The translations under genes and the position numbers were made by a program. DNA of 64,000 nt from Chryseobacterium sp. T16E-39 (lineage in GTDB: Bacteria; Bacteroidota; Bacteroidia; Flavobacteriales; Weeksellaceae), in assembly GCF_002216065.1 (NCBI RefSeq), contig NZ_CP022282.1, positions 2,170,001-2,234,000 on the forward strand, given 5' to 3'. Positions 9,601 to 17,950 of the stretch are shown here, piece after piece; position 1 is the first letter of the stretch, and every line of letters starts with the position of its first letter. The notes under the pieces were generated by a model. That model had not been told where the DNA came from. It was given only the letters and a program-made list of their open reading frames with translations, and made no database searches.

Positions 9601-9883
9601 TACTTCCTAATGAAAGCTGCACATTGGTATTCGAATAGATAACTTGTGAACCGTCAGAAATCTCTATCGTATAAGGTCCTCCGGGTTGTAGATTATCCAA
9701 ACTAAATTGTCCTTTGTTGTTACTTTTAGTTTCAAAGGTACTGTTGGTGGGAAGGTGAATTACTTTTACAGTAACTTCAGAATTAATTCCTTTTAATCTC
9801 CCGAAAATTTTAGAGCTGGTTTCCTGCGAAAATGCTAAGCCAAATGACAAGAGAGCAAAAGCACAGATTATTTTTCTCTTCAT
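6698..9883 (-). CDS. TonB-dependent receptor, Oar-like
   Basis: 1061 residues. A signal peptide (MKRKIICAFALLSFGLAFSQ) is followed by a carboxypeptidase-regulatory-like Ig domain (about 25-100, FGRLKGINSEVTVKV...NKGQFSLDNLQPGGPYTIE) and a plug domain with GVGISQAQISGLPNINRGIQDV and GGSINAVTRSGSN (about 120-235). The rest is a large outer-membrane beta-barrel ending in the aromatic C-terminus RYNF. The layout and length match Oar-type receptors, which import or export large substrates across the outer membrane with energy from TonB. It is monocistronic, with its own promoter box and terminator. No SusD partner lies nearby, so glycan uptake of the Sus kind is not indicated. The substrate is unknown. 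Confidence 0.93.
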   Translation of the reverse strand: MKRKIICAFALLSFGLAFSQETSSKIFGRLKGINSEVTVKVIHLPTNSTFETKSNNKGQFSLDNLQPGGPYTIEISDGSQVIYSNTNVQLSLGSNDLPVVEIKNREKVIDEVKLTSKRTVVKNGVGISQAQISGLPNINRGIQDVTKLIPQSANNSFNGTNFRYNNVTIDGSINNDAIGFSPSLGGQTGTSGMPGSSTRSNSISLDAIQDVQVYIAPYDVKLGNFLGGSINAVTRSGSNNVEGSFYVYGRNASITGKNRVGDNSKMPSSFEDFIYGGRVGLPVVKDKVFLFTNLEYTKRKDPVFYNADDPNGLVNNTVAQQISDFVRSKYGFNVGSFNQYTNFSESAKLFNKLDWKINDKHTLSIKNNTVFSQASNLERDNANFRFSSMDYIQKNNASTTTLELKSRFNDKWNNNLVLGYSSINDYRDPTSSNAMFPQVEIGYNGGTILLGNDREATVFNMKQKTFEITDNLTYKTGHHTFLLGTHNELYNIDYGFVNALNGRISYKNLDDFYNSKPARIRGTYPFNGENRETLFNNPYASYKVNLLSLYLQDEINWGRLRLSPGVRVDYTDLPNKPLLSSQVNNSPVDPNMGNTYSYTPLNQLTNKYLNKPTFSPRLGFTLDLTENRSVVLRGGSGIFVGRIPFAWLGYAYYNDGVGFGSYDYNGPTAAQLATNGDPLVSGNFANWQNSSKVQVDLIDNNFKMPKVWRSSLGVDYTVGGYKLTLEGIYTKVLYDLKFQQVNKTDNVTYYSYDVNHQMPIYTTNINSNFSNAYMLSNTKEGYRYNVTAQISKSYNFGFNFFAAYTYGDAKDITNGIRNSMESNWQMNQSLTPNNPQLTTSNFAIKNRIVANLGYGFNVSESNRLSANVYFNAQSGNPFSWGFINSTIANTGQAAGLAYIFKDAAEAAKYIVPIKDAAGTVLVSAQQQIADYENFVNSNKYLSSRRGTFTQRNGDTTPWNIQADIRIMDEIRLSEKSKNTLQISLSIINFTNLLNKDWGKVYFVPNTFNSTASVGLTKVGNVATGQPGAGDPTYNFKSPGLPYTIDQFASRFQAQIGVRYNF

Positions 9884-9910
9884 ATTTTTTTATACTTCTA
9901 AATTGTACGG

Positions 9911-9918
9911 CAAAATTA
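9911..9918 (-). promoter_or_regulatory. -7 promoter box of TonB receptor
   Basis: TAATTTTG on the minus strand matches the Bacteroidota consensus TAnnTTTG and lies 27 bp before the receptor ATG. Confidence 0.6.
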
Positions 9919-10238
9919 GAAGCAACTGAGAGGAAGTGTGGTAACATACAGTTAACATTATATAACATAATGTTTAATATTTCCTTAAAAAAAACTTAAT
10001 TACTTTACGAAAATTTAGCTTACAAATTTCCATTAACCTATTAAAAACAAATATTTTACTTATTAAAACTCATTTTACATTGAATGAACGCAATGTGAAC
10101 GATCTCTTTTTTTATTAATTTTTTGTCTTTTTTTTAATTCTGGAAATATTTCAAAAGATGATTACGTATTAGTACGGTTAAAAAATATAGTAGTATTACT
10201 ATAGTATTATTTCTAAGTTACTGGTCCTTAAAATATAG

Positions 10239-10246
10239 TACTTTTG
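10239..10246 (+). promoter_or_regulatory. -7 promoter box of LRR surface protein
   Basis: TACTTTTG fits TAnnTTTG; it would give a leader of about 60 bases before the ATG at 10314. A -33 element is not obvious. Confidence 0.5.
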
Positions 10247-10313
10247 TAGGGTTAGGTTTCTATATTCCCTTTATAAAATCTGACTTTATAAATAACCCCT
10301 TTAAAAACACAAT

Positions 10314-12353
10314 ATGTACAAAATGTTACTTACTTTTTGTGTAAGCCTATCTTGTATAGCTTACTCTCAGAATCTTAATTTTACAGATTTAAAATTTAAG
10401 GCTTTACTATTGAGTTCGGGTCCGAATAATTCAATAGCGAAAGATATCAATGGTAATAATATTAAAATTGATACCAATGGAGATGGCCAGATTCAGGTTA
10501 TGGAAGCCCAACAGGTGAAGACTTTAAATATAAAATTTAATCTGCCTCCCCTTTCCCAAAATCTTCCGGATCAAATCACCGATGCTCTTCTTTTCCCCAA
10601 TATGGAGGAACTTTATATCAATGATACAAAGTCGGCAGTAATTAATTTTATTAATAATAATAAGATTAAAAAAGTTCTTTATACAGGAAGTGGAGGATTT
10701 GTAAATAACGCAGGTGCTGTTCATCTGGTCCCTATCGATTTTTCATTTGAAAACTGTCCTTCAGTAGAGAACATCAATGATTTTGTTGCAGATATTAACC
10801 TGTCACCTTATAATCCTTCTACAATTCTGAGATACAAAAATTGTCCTCTGATTAAAGATGACATTACTTTAAGCAATAAAAATATAAAGGAACTCCATAT
10901 TATGAACTGTGGTATCAAAACATTGACCTTCATATCGTGTAAACGCCTAAGCAAGATCAATGTTCCTCATCTTAGTTCCTTAACAAAAATATCTGTTTCA
11001 GGCAGCAATGGATCATCACTGACAAACACCAACCAGAACATCAGCCTTATTGCTAATCATTGTACAAATCTTGAAGAAATTACAGCAGACACGGATCACT
11101 ATGATACAACAGGAGCCTATTTTACTTCCGTAAATTTAAACGGCTGTTCTTCGTTAAAAAAGATCAAAGGCCTGAATGCATCTTCTGTTAACTTTTCCAA
11201 CGCCGGGCTGATCAACCTTGAAGAATTAGATGCTTCATTCTACAACAGGTATGGTTATAATACGACATCGGGAGTTTATTTTGGAAATGTCAGCTCTTTA
11301 AATGTATCGGGTCTTCCAAAACTTAAAATACTAAAAGCTTTTAACCAACCGATCGTTAATACAGTTAATTTCACTGCAGCGAATGCATTAGAAAATATAG
11401 ATATTACAAACTCTTGTGGCTATATGAGTGTTTTGAATGTCAGTAATCTCTCTAACCTTCAGACTCTAAAAGCAGACATTCCTGGCAATTTAAACGTTTT
11501 GAGTACACATACGGATCTGCAACAAATCTTAGCACAAAACTGTTCTGCTTTGATCACCCTGACTATAAACGGAAATAAGGATCTGAAAAGTTTAAACCTG
11601 CAAAACTGCTCAAATTTACAGACTCTGAACCTTGGTGCCGGTCTACCCGGAAATTCTTCTTTTGATAACTTTTCAGAATTAAATACATTGAATATCAGTC
11701 AGTGTACATCGTTGAAGGAATTGGGAATCACGTATTCAAAAGTTTCTTCTCTAGATTTCTCACAATGCCCACAGCTGGAATCTGTCGACTTAGAGTATAA
11801 TTCTTTATTAGCCGATATCGATACTTCACAAAATAGTCTGTTGAAATATGTAACCCTTCGCAGCTGTCCTCTTTTAACCAACTTAAACCTGTCACACAAT
11901 TCTATTTTAGAAGCGATCGCATTCTATAATATGTCTGGTTTGACCAATGTGAATATTAAAAATAGTTCTTTGGAAGGATGTGATTTTTTTGGTTACAACA
12001 GCCAATTAAACATGTGTGTTGATGCTGATCAGCTCGCTGATTTACAAGCAGGATATCCGGACATTACTTTTAATACGAATTGTCCTACTATCCTTGCAAA
12101 AGATGTAAAACAGGATAATATGACCACAGGTATAGATATTTTTCCCAATCCTGTAAAAGATGTGTTTCAGATAAGGTCTCAGGAACCTATAAAAAATATA
12201 AAAATACTCAGCAGTCTGGGAACATTGCTGTTGGACCAGGACACTAACAAAAACACTGTTAAATTAGATATTTCCAGCTACCTCAAAGGTGTTTATATTA
12301 TTCAAATAAAAACAGAAAAAACAGAAATATCCAAAAAGATAGTGAAAGATTAG
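10314..12353 (+). CDS. T9SS-exported leucine-rich-repeat surface protein
   Basis: 679 residues. The signal peptide ends near YSQ (residue 19). An EF-hand/dockerin-like loop, DTNGDGQIQVMEA, lies at about residues 53-65. From about 100 to 590 there are irregular leucine-rich repeats of the BspA type (NLxxLxLxxCxxLxxLNLS, with many NCSNLQTLNL-like units). The last 75 residues (DIFPNPVKDVFQIRS...GVYIIQIKT...KIVKD) are a type A C-terminal sorting domain of the type IX secretion system, which sends proteins to the cell surface. The likely role is adhesion or ligand binding; the partner is unknown. It has its own promoter, transcribed away from the TonB receptor. Confidence 0.92.
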   Translation: MYKMLLTFCVSLSCIAYSQNLNFTDLKFKALLLSSGPNNSIAKDINGNNIKIDTNGDGQIQVMEAQQVKTLNIKFNLPPLSQNLPDQITDALLFPNMEELYINDTKSAVINFINNNKIKKVLYTGSGGFVNNAGAVHLVPIDFSFENCPSVENINDFVADINLSPYNPSTILRYKNCPLIKDDITLSNKNIKELHIMNCGIKTLTFISCKRLSKINVPHLSSLTKISVSGSNGSSLTNTNQNISLIANHCTNLEEITADTDHYDTTGAYFTSVNLNGCSSLKKIKGLNASSVNFSNAGLINLEELDASFYNRYGYNTTSGVYFGNVSSLNVSGLPKLKILKAFNQPIVNTVNFTAANALENIDITNSCGYMSVLNVSNLSNLQTLKADIPGNLNVLSTHTDLQQILAQNCSALITLTINGNKDLKSLNLQNCSNLQTLNLGAGLPGNSSFDNFSELNTLNISQCTSLKELGITYSKVSSLDFSQCPQLESVDLEYNSLLADIDTSQNSLLKYVTLRSCPLLTNLNLSHNSILEAIAFYNMSGLTNVNIKNSSLEGCDFFGYNSQLNMCVDADQLADLQAGYPDITFNTNCPTILAKDVKQDNMTTGIDIFPNPVKDVFQIRSQEPIKNIKILSSLGTLLLDQDTNKNTVKLDISSYLKGVYIIQIKTEKTEISKKIVKD

Positions 12354-12413
12354 CTTCTATTCCTATTGCCATACTTTCACAGAAAATCATAAAATATTTG
12401 TCTGGTTTTATTC

Positions 12414-12421
12414 TATATTTG
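12414..12421 (+). promoter_or_regulatory. -7 promoter box of DUF72 gene
   Basis: TATATTTG matches TAnnTTTG, 30 bp before the ATG at 12452. Confidence 0.5.
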
Positions 12422-12451
12422 TTATACAGTTAATTCTTAAAAACTTCAAAT

Positions 12452-13342
12452 ATGAAATTCGGACAAGTAGAAGATCCTTCAAAAATAGATTTTACATTAC
12501 CTAAAGATCACGCCAGAACTAAAGAAATTCTGAAGCAAAATAAAAAAGGATTAGAAAATATCTCTATAGGATGTGCTAAATGGAATAAAACCGATCTCAA
12601 AGGATTTTATCCAAAAGGAACAAAAGATGAATTGACCTATTATGCAACCCAGTTCAATTCTATTGAACTAAACGCTACATTTTACGGAATGCCTACACCT
12701 GATCAGGTATTGACATGGAAGGAAAAGACCCCTGCGGACTTTAAATTCTTTCCAAAGATTACAAATACCGTTTCCCACTTCAGAAGACTCATAGATGTTA
12801 CCGAACCCGTTACCCAATTTGCAACTTCGGTTCTGAACTTCAATGAAAAGCTGGGAATGGTATTCCTTCAGCTGCATGATAATTTTAAACCAAAAGACTA
12901 CGACAGATTAGAAAAGTTCGTTAAAGAATGGCCAAAAGAAGTGCCCTTAGCAATAGAACTTAGAAACACAGACTGGTTTACAGATGAAGATATTTTCAAT
13001 ACAACCTGTGACCTTTTTGAAGCTCACAACATCACTAATATTATTGTGGACACTGCTGGAAGAAGAGATATGCTTCACATGAGGTTAACGACACCCAATG
13101 CATTTATCCGTTATGTGGGAGCTAATGCAGAAAGTGACTATGAAAGACTCGATGATTGGTTACAACGGGCTGCCCAGTGGAAGAAAGAGGGTCTTCAAAA
13201 TCTGTACTTTTTTGTTCATCAAAATATTGAAAAAGCATCTCCATTATTATCAGCTTATTTAATAAAAAAAATGAACGAGGAGTGGAAAACTGATCTACAC
13301 GTCCCAAAAATGGCAACCGAAGGGACACAAACTCTATTTTAG
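12452..13342 (+). CDS. DUF72 (YecE) family protein
   Basis: 296 residues of the DUF72 TIM-barrel-like family. Family hallmarks seen are IGCAKWNKTDLKGFYPKG at the start, a segment with YATQFNSIELNATFYGMP, the PADFKFFPKI strand, LGMVFLQLHDNF, and VPLAIELRNTDWF. YecE proteins have no proven biochemical role. The usual family length is about 250-300, so this one is complete. Monocistronic. Confidence 0.92.
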   Translation: MKFGQVEDPSKIDFTLPKDHARTKEILKQNKKGLENISIGCAKWNKTDLKGFYPKGTKDELTYYATQFNSIELNATFYGMPTPDQVLTWKEKTPADFKFFPKITNTVSHFRRLIDVTEPVTQFATSVLNFNEKLGMVFLQLHDNFKPKDYDRLEKFVKEWPKEVPLAIELRNTDWFTDEDIFNTTCDLFEAHNITNIIVDTAGRRDMLHMRLTTPNAFIRYVGANAESDYERLDDWLQRAAQWKKEGLQNLYFFVHQNIEKASPLLSAYLIKKMNEEWKTDLHVPKMATEGTQTLF

Positions 13343-13526
13343 CATCAAAAAATCATTAGCTATTTAATCATTTCCTTTAAGATTTTATAGCTATTTTTTT
13401 ATTTTTATAATAAATATATCACCAAATAGTGTAAAAATAAGTTTATTTATAAAAACTTATTTTTTTCACTTATAAATGATATATTGTGATACAATCCCTT
13501 ATATCAACTACATAAAATCAAAAATT

Positions 13527-13757
13527 ATGGAAAAAGAAATTTGCACGATCAGTATCACAAACAATTCACTTGGTGACAACTATACCTTTTACGAAGATCA
13601 GAAGATTAAGAGAATCTATGACAGTAATAGTCAGCATCAGGATATAACAGAATGGTTAACCTATGATCAGATAAGCAGTCAAAGTAAAGATAAGCTCGTT
13701 AAAAACTGCCCGGAAGAACTTAAGGAAAAGATCATGATCATTTTAAATTATCCATAA
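13527..13757 (+). CDS. Small hypothetical protein
   Basis: 76 residues, mostly polar (MEKEICTISITNNSLGDN...), with a predicted helix near EELKEKIMIILNYP at the end. I do not recognise the family. An in-frame ATG exists at 13476, but a promoter-like TATATTGT lies at about 13482-13490, so the ATG at 13527 (after AAAATT) is the better start. A strong shared terminator follows 36 bp later, which supports a real transcript. Confidence 0.6.
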   Translation: MEKEICTISITNNSLGDNYTFYEDQKIKRIYDSNSQHQDITEWLTYDQISSQSKDKLVKNCPEELKEKIMIILNYP

Positions 13758-13792
13758 CCAGAAAGAGGATAACAAAATAAGATTCTATCAAA

Positions 13793-13830
13793 AAAAAGAT
13801 GATTTGCAAAAGTTTGCAAATCATCTTTTT
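13793..13830. terminator. Bidirectional terminator
   Basis: Perfect 13-bp inverted repeat GATGATTTGCAAA / TTTGCAAATCATC flanked by A-run and T-run on the two sides. It sits between converging genes ending at 13757 (plus) and 13853 (minus) and can serve both. Confidence 0.85.
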
Positions 13831-13852
13831 CCTTTACAGCAAAGAGCTTATT

Positions 13853-14446
13853 TTATTTTTTTGTTCTAACGAGTAAAACTAAATTGAGAAATAATAAAAG
13901 AAAATCCAGAGCCACCCATATTCCAAGTTTTACATTTTCATAGTTATAGGCCTCCACCAGCTTTTTAGCTCTTTCAGAAAGCTTTGCACTTTGGTTGATG
14001 TAGTTATTGACCTCCACAATCTGATCAATGTTCTTGTTGGGAACAGAATGTTGTGAAAAATAAACCAGGTTCTTTTTTCCTAAATATCCAATGATCCAAT
14101 ATTCATCCGATTTATCCATCTTCAGATATTCAATCCTGTAATATTCCGGACGTATCTTTCCGATATGCTTTGCTTCATGCATTTCATTTTTATCCGGATT
14201 ATTGATATTGATAACATAAAAATCAAGGGTCTGTGGAAGCTTATTAATAACCTGCAGACCCACAGCATTATTCACGACTCCCACCGCACTTTTTTTGATA
14301 AACCAATACGTAAAAACCGAAATAGAAAAAATAAGTGTTGCAATACGAAATAATTTCGCCCATTCAGCACCTTTTCCTGATTTTACCTTAGATAAAATAA
14401 GAGAAAAAATAGAACAGAGAAAGATAACAAAGATGACTAATCCCAT
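13853..14446 (-). CDS. Hypothetical membrane protein, three helices
   Basis: 197 residues. Hydrophobic helices lie at about 2-20 (GLVIFVIFLCSIFSLILS), 32-50, and 172-192 (WVALDFLLLFLNLVLLV); the segment between is a polar domain of about 120 residues with WIIGYLGKKNLVYFSQH. No family recognised. The ATG is preceded by TATATTTG with only four bases between, which predicts a leaderless message. Confidence 0.75.
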   Translation of the reverse strand: MGLVIFVIFLCSIFSLILSKVKSGKGAEWAKLFRIATLIFSISVFTYWFIKKSAVGVVNNAVGLQVINKLPQTLDFYVININNPDKNEMHEAKHIGKIRPEYYRIEYLKMDKSDEYWIIGYLGKKNLVYFSQHSVPNKNIDQIVEVNNYINQSAKLSERAKKLVEAYNYENVKLGIWVALDFLLLFLNLVLLVRTKK

Positions 14447-14450
14447 ATTG

Positions 14451-14458
14451 CAAATATA
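14451..14458 (-). promoter_or_regulatory. -7 promoter box, leaderless type
   Basis: TATATTTG on minus, followed by four bases (CAAT) and the ATG of the membrane-protein gene. The expected transcription start falls on the start codon. Confidence 0.65.
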
Positions 14459-14485
14459 CTGATTTAAGAATTTTCAGAGAGAATG

Positions 14486-15130
14486 TTAATCAACATTCCA
14501 TTCTTTATAAAATTGATCCAGAAATTTCAGCATAACATTATGTCTTTCCTGAGCCAGTTCTTTTCCTTTTTCTGTATTCATTAGATCTTTTAAGAGTAAG
14601 AGTTTTTCATAAAAATGATTGATCGTAGTTCCGTCAGATTTTTTGTATTCCTCTTTAGACATATTCAGCTTCGGTTCAATATCCGGATGATACATCAGGT
14701 TATTTTTGAACCCTCCGAAATTAAATGTTCTGGCAATTCCAATCGCTCCTATCGCATCGATTCGATCGGCATCCTGAACAATTTTCAGTTCAATAGGCAA
14801 ATCCTGAGGAACCTCTCCTCTATTCTTGAATGAAATATTTTTAATAATAAATAAAACCTGCCCAATAATTTCTTCTGATACCTGCTGTTTCTCCAAAAAT
14901 TCACGGGAAACTTTCAATGCTATTGTTTCATCACCGTTATGAAATTTAGGATCTGCAATATCATGAAGTAATGCTGCTAATTCTACTACTTCTTTATTAC
15001 AATTTTCATTTTCAGCAATCTTTTTCGAAAGTTTCCAGACTCTTTCGATGTGAAACCAGTCATGCCCGGCTTCTGCGCCTTCTAATTTTTCCTTTACAAA
15101 TTCTACGGTCTTTTCAATTGTACTACTCAT
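14486..15130 (-). CDS. HD-domain phosphohydrolase
   Basis: 214 residues. Metal-binding HD motifs: H in HDWFHIERVWKL (about 19-30), HD in AALLHDIADPK (about 47-57), and D in IVQDADRIDAIGAIGIART (about 116-134). This matches the YedJ/YpgQ-like HD hydrolase group, cytosolic enzymes of often unassigned nucleotide or phosphate specificity. Its start overlaps the end of the upstream alpha/beta hydrolase gene by 8 bp, so the two are translationally coupled. Confidence 0.92.
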   Translation of the reverse strand: MSSTIEKTVEFVKEKLEGAEAGHDWFHIERVWKLSKKIAENENCNKEVVELAALLHDIADPKFHNGDETIALKVSREFLEKQQVSEEIIGQVLFIIKNISFKNRGEVPQDLPIELKIVQDADRIDAIGAIGIARTFNFGGFKNNLMYHPDIEPKLNMSKEEYKKSDGTTINHFYEKLLLLKDLMNTEKGKELAQERHNVMLKFLDQFYKEWNVD

Positions 15131-15971
15131 TATGTATTAATTCATTTAAAATAATATTCCAAAGCTTCATATTATAGCTCCTAAAAAAATTCACATGCCC
15201 AATTTCTCCTTTTTCCGATTCGGAGGTCTTTATCAGGCGATAAGTAGGCTTAAGATTAGGATAAGTATCATTCAACAGGCTCTTAACTCCTTTATCGGTC
15301 AGCCACACATCATCTTCAGCTCTTATGACAAAAACCTTTTGTGCTAATTCTTTAGAATAATCATCAATTTTCTCCAACAAACTGTTGGTTGATTTTTTAT
15401 TCAAAATTAAGGTTCTCCAGTCATAAGCGCAATTTTTAGGAAGACTTTCTCCCAATCCAAACCAATGAGCCGGAAAATAGCCCAGAAGTTGTGTAGACAA
15501 AGGCTGTGCGATCCCAAAACCGAGATAAGCTTCAATTTTTGTTTTAAATTTTAAATTACCCACAAAAGCATTTTGTGTTCCCACGAAGAATAATTCTTTA
15601 AAGATTTCGGAATCCTTATTCATTCCCAGGATCAAAGCCCCCACAGAATGTCCCAGACAATACTTTTCATAGGCTGTAAAACGGGTTCTGATATAGGTGG
15701 TCACTGCCTTATAATCTTTAGCCCCCCAAATTCGCATGGATGCATTAAAACCTTTCATATGATCTGGCTTTGAAAGTCCTATTCCCCGGTAATCATAAGT
15801 GATCACCGTAAAGCCCTTTCCTGAAAAATACTTTGCAAAGGAAAAATACACCTGTTGTTTTACGCCGGTAGCAGAATTAATCAATAACAACTTGCTATTG
15901 CTTTTCTCAGGCAGAAAAAGATGGGCGACAATAGAAATATCATCTGTTGTTGTGAGAATCAGTTTTTCCAT
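15123..15971 (-). CDS. Alpha/beta hydrolase
   Basis: 282 residues. The nucleophile elbow is GHSVG (about residues 108-112, YCLGHSVGALILG). An early HG-like region has NSATGVKQQVYFSFAKYF and YDYRGIGLSKP. A late acid candidate is in VIRAEDDVWLTDKG, and the catalytic His is probably in EIGHVNFFRS. No signal peptide, so cytosolic. It overlaps the HD hydrolase gene. Substrate unknown. Confidence 0.88.
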   Translation of the reverse strand: MEKLILTTTDDISIVAHLFLPEKSNSKLLLINSATGVKQQVYFSFAKYFSGKGFTVITYDYRGIGLSKPDHMKGFNASMRIWGAKDYKAVTTYIRTRFTAYEKYCLGHSVGALILGMNKDSEIFKELFFVGTQNAFVGNLKFKTKIEAYLGFGIAQPLSTQLLGYFPAHWFGLGESLPKNCAYDWRTLILNKKSTNSLLEKIDDYSKELAQKVFVIRAEDDVWLTDKGVKSLLNDTYPNLKPTYRLIKTSESEKGEIGHVNFFRSYNMKLWNIILNELIHNE

Positions 15972-16060
15972 AGTTTAAAAAGAAAAAATCCACTCAAAAG
16001 TGGAAATTTTACTGTTCATTTTATGTGAATTGATACACTTTCGATATGTAATAAATAGCT

Positions 16061-16954
16061 TTAGGCAATGTAATCCGACATTCTTGGTAATCCTGTCTGT
16101 GATCCTTTTGTTGTAGAAACTTTTAAAGAAACTTCATTTCCGAACTTTACACATTCCTCAATCGGATTATTATGGCAGAGTGCAATAGCAAATCCTGATG
16201 TAAAAGCATCCCCCATTCCCATTTTATGGGCTGTTTTGTTATCATTGTGATCTCTAAAATACTTCATTTCCGTTCCATCAAAATAAATCGTGGAATTGGT
16301 ATCATCCCTTACAAATACTTTGTTGAAATATTTTTCAAGAACCTGCTCTTTTTCTTCTTCACCAAAAACAATATAAAGCTCACTGCTTTTAGCAACTACA
16401 AAATCCACACTTTCTAAGATTTCCTCACTCACCTTCATTGCTGGTGAAGCATACAATCCTACTTTTTTCCCGTACTTCTTAGCCTTTCTTATGGTGTATT
16501 CTACTACTTCCAAAGAGACTTCCAACTGAACCAGAATAAGATCTACCGTATGGAAATACCTGTCAGCATCTTCGATATGTTTTATGCTTAGTAACTTGTT
16601 TGCTGCAGGTACTACAACAATTGCTGCATTACCGTTGGAAGTTGTTACATATGCTGTTCCCGTTGCTTCTCTATCCGTTTCTGCGACAAAACCTACATTC
16701 ACATTCTCATTGACAAGATTTCGCATGATCTGCTGTCCCAGAGGATCCATCCCTACACATCCAATGAAATATACACTTGCTCCCAATCTTGCAGTTCCTA
16801 CAGCCTGATTGGCTCCCTTTCCACCAAAGTAACTATCCGAGTTGATCGCTAAAACAGTATCATTAGGAGCTGGAAGCTTTTCTGTTTCTAAGACCAGGTC
16901 TATTGAAGAGCTGCCAACAACTATAATTTTGGGTTGTACTGAGGAGAAGTTCAT
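16061..16954 (-). CDS. rbsK: Ribokinase (PfkB family sugar kinase)
   Basis: 297 residues. The PfkB signature 1 appears as GGKGANQAVGTARLGA (about 43-58) and signature 2, with the catalytic Asp, as MGMGDAFTSGFAIAL (about 245-259). The N-terminal VVGSSSIDLVLETEKLP and the monovalent-cation region fit ribokinase (D-ribose to ribose 5-phosphate). No ribose transporter or nucleoside hydrolase lies next to it, so a related sugar kinase activity remains possible. A promoter box TATTTTTG lies 20 bp before the ATG. Confidence 0.85.
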   Translation of the reverse strand: MNFSSVQPKIIVVGSSSIDLVLETEKLPAPNDTVLAINSDSYFGGKGANQAVGTARLGASVYFIGCVGMDPLGQQIMRNLVNENVNVGFVAETDREATGTAYVTTSNGNAAIVVVPAANKLLSIKHIEDADRYFHTVDLILVQLEVSLEVVEYTIRKAKKYGKKVGLYASPAMKVSEEILESVDFVVAKSSELYIVFGEEEKEQVLEKYFNKVFVRDDTNSTIYFDGTEMKYFRDHNDNKTAHKMGMGDAFTSGFAIALCHNNPIEECVKFGNEVSLKVSTTKGSQTGLPRMSDYIA

Positions 16955-16974
16955 TTTCGTTAAATTGATTAATA

Positions 16975-16982
16975 CAAAAATA
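16975..16982 (-). promoter_or_regulatory. -7 promoter box of ribokinase gene
   Basis: TATTTTTG on the minus strand fits TAnnTTTG; 20 bp before the start codon. Confidence 0.5.
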
Positions 16983-17011
16983 TAAAAATAGGAATACTAA
17001 TATAAAAATAA

Positions 17012-17647
17012 TTAACTTATTTCAATAAATTCCGTCACCACCTTTACCGGGGCATTATTTTTATCATAAGCGATATAGCTTGCGTAGAAACCTTCCCCAT
17101 ATCCAGTCTCAAAAGCGAAGATCGTTCCCGGATGCTCTTCAGCTGGTTTTAAAAAGGCATATTGGTCAATCGCTCCATTTTCATCAAAAAAGTATTCATG
17201 AAAAAACTCTTCATAAATCCCCATAAAATCAACTCCTTTGCTATGGTATAATCTTTTTTCAAGCTCATTAAGCTTTTCCTGAGTGTCTACATCCATAAAA
17301 CATCCCATTCCGCTTTCTACAGGGTAACCAAAAATTTCCTCATCAGCAAGGTCTTTAATATTCTGACCAGCAGTAGTTGCAAGCTTCCAGTCGGATATCT
17401 CAGAATTACTGAAAATGATCTCAGCATAAGCCACACAATTACTCTCTCTTTCTTTATGCAGTAATACAGAAAAATCTCCTTTTGGAAATTCTGTAGAAAA
17501 AGGCTGCATATCATTCGTGATCAAAGGATCACAAGCCACCAGTTTTCCGCTGGAAAGGTAAATCTTTCCGACTTCAAAACTTTCTAATAGGGGACTTTCT
17601 ACAAAGTCTCTTGAGAATAGCTTTTTTATATTTTCTATGTGTGTCAT
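17012..17647 (-). CDS. DUF4241 domain protein
   Basis: 211 residues from the ATG at 17647 (MTHIENIKKLFS). The family hallmarks are GKLVACDPLI near the start, GYPVESGMGCFMDVDTQ in the middle and FAFETGYGEGFYASYIAYDKN near the end. DUF4241 proteins have no established function; many are near toxin-immunity loci, but nothing here shows such a context. An upstream in-frame ATG at 17725 would add 26 residues encoded by sequence that looks like an intergenic repeat, so I reject it. Confidence 0.82.
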   Translation of the reverse strand: MTHIENIKKLFSRDFVESPLLESFEVGKIYLSSGKLVACDPLITNDMQPFSTEFPKGDFSVLLHKERESNCVAYAEIIFSNSEISDWKLATTAGQNIKDLADEEIFGYPVESGMGCFMDVDTQEKLNELEKRLYHSKGVDFMGIYEEFFHEYFFDENGAIDQYAFLKPAEEHPGTIFAFETGYGEGFYASYIAYDKNNAPVKVVTEFIEIS

Positions 17648-17662
17648 TTTATTATAATTGTT

Positions 17663-17690
17663 TCTTTTTGTCAGGCTGAGCGGAGTCGAA
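17663..17690. repeat. Possible interspersed intergenic repeat unit
   Basis: The segment containing TCAGGCTGAGCGGAGTCGAA is clearly more GC-rich than its surroundings. I recall similar strings scattered between genes in flavobacterial genomes. Only this copy is in the window, so its repeat status cannot be confirmed here. Confidence 0.35.
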
Positions 17691-17851
17691 GCCTCCTTTA
17701 TCAAAATTATCCGAATGACTATCATTTTGACAAACAGACAACTCTTTTAATTTTTCTCAGTTATCATTAATGATAGCTCCCTTTTTCTTTCTACTCCAAC
17801 CCTTTACTTGATTTTCAAATGCTATCGCCTGAACTATCTCATTAAATTCAC

Positions 17852-17882
17852 AAAAGAAGACAAGTTAAACAAGTCTTCTTTT
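17852..17882. terminator. Hairpin downstream of valS
   Basis: AAAAGAAGAC and GTCTTCTTTT separated by 11 bases form a 10-bp stem about 70 bp past the valS stop. The T-run is short on both sides. Confidence 0.5.
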
Positions 17883-17950
17883 ATGGATATTGTTTTCCGG
17901 AATTTTTCCGGATTGATATAAGTCTTATTTCAATATAAGTGCCAAAAGAT

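Larger units (their letters stand above)
9884..10313. other. Divergent intergenic region between TonB receptor and LRR surface protein
   Basis: No supported gene. It holds a receptor promoter box (9911-9918 minus), an inverted repeat AACATTAT-N5-ATAATGTT (9954-9974), a second small repeat ATAGTA-N4-TACTAT near 10190, and a plus-strand promoter box (10239-10246). The rest is very AT-rich. Confidence 0.6.

Noticed and set aside
10180..10205. Small repeat ATAGTA-N4-TACTAT as operator
   Set aside because: Short, AT-only and likely by chance in this AT-rich gap; kept only as a remark.
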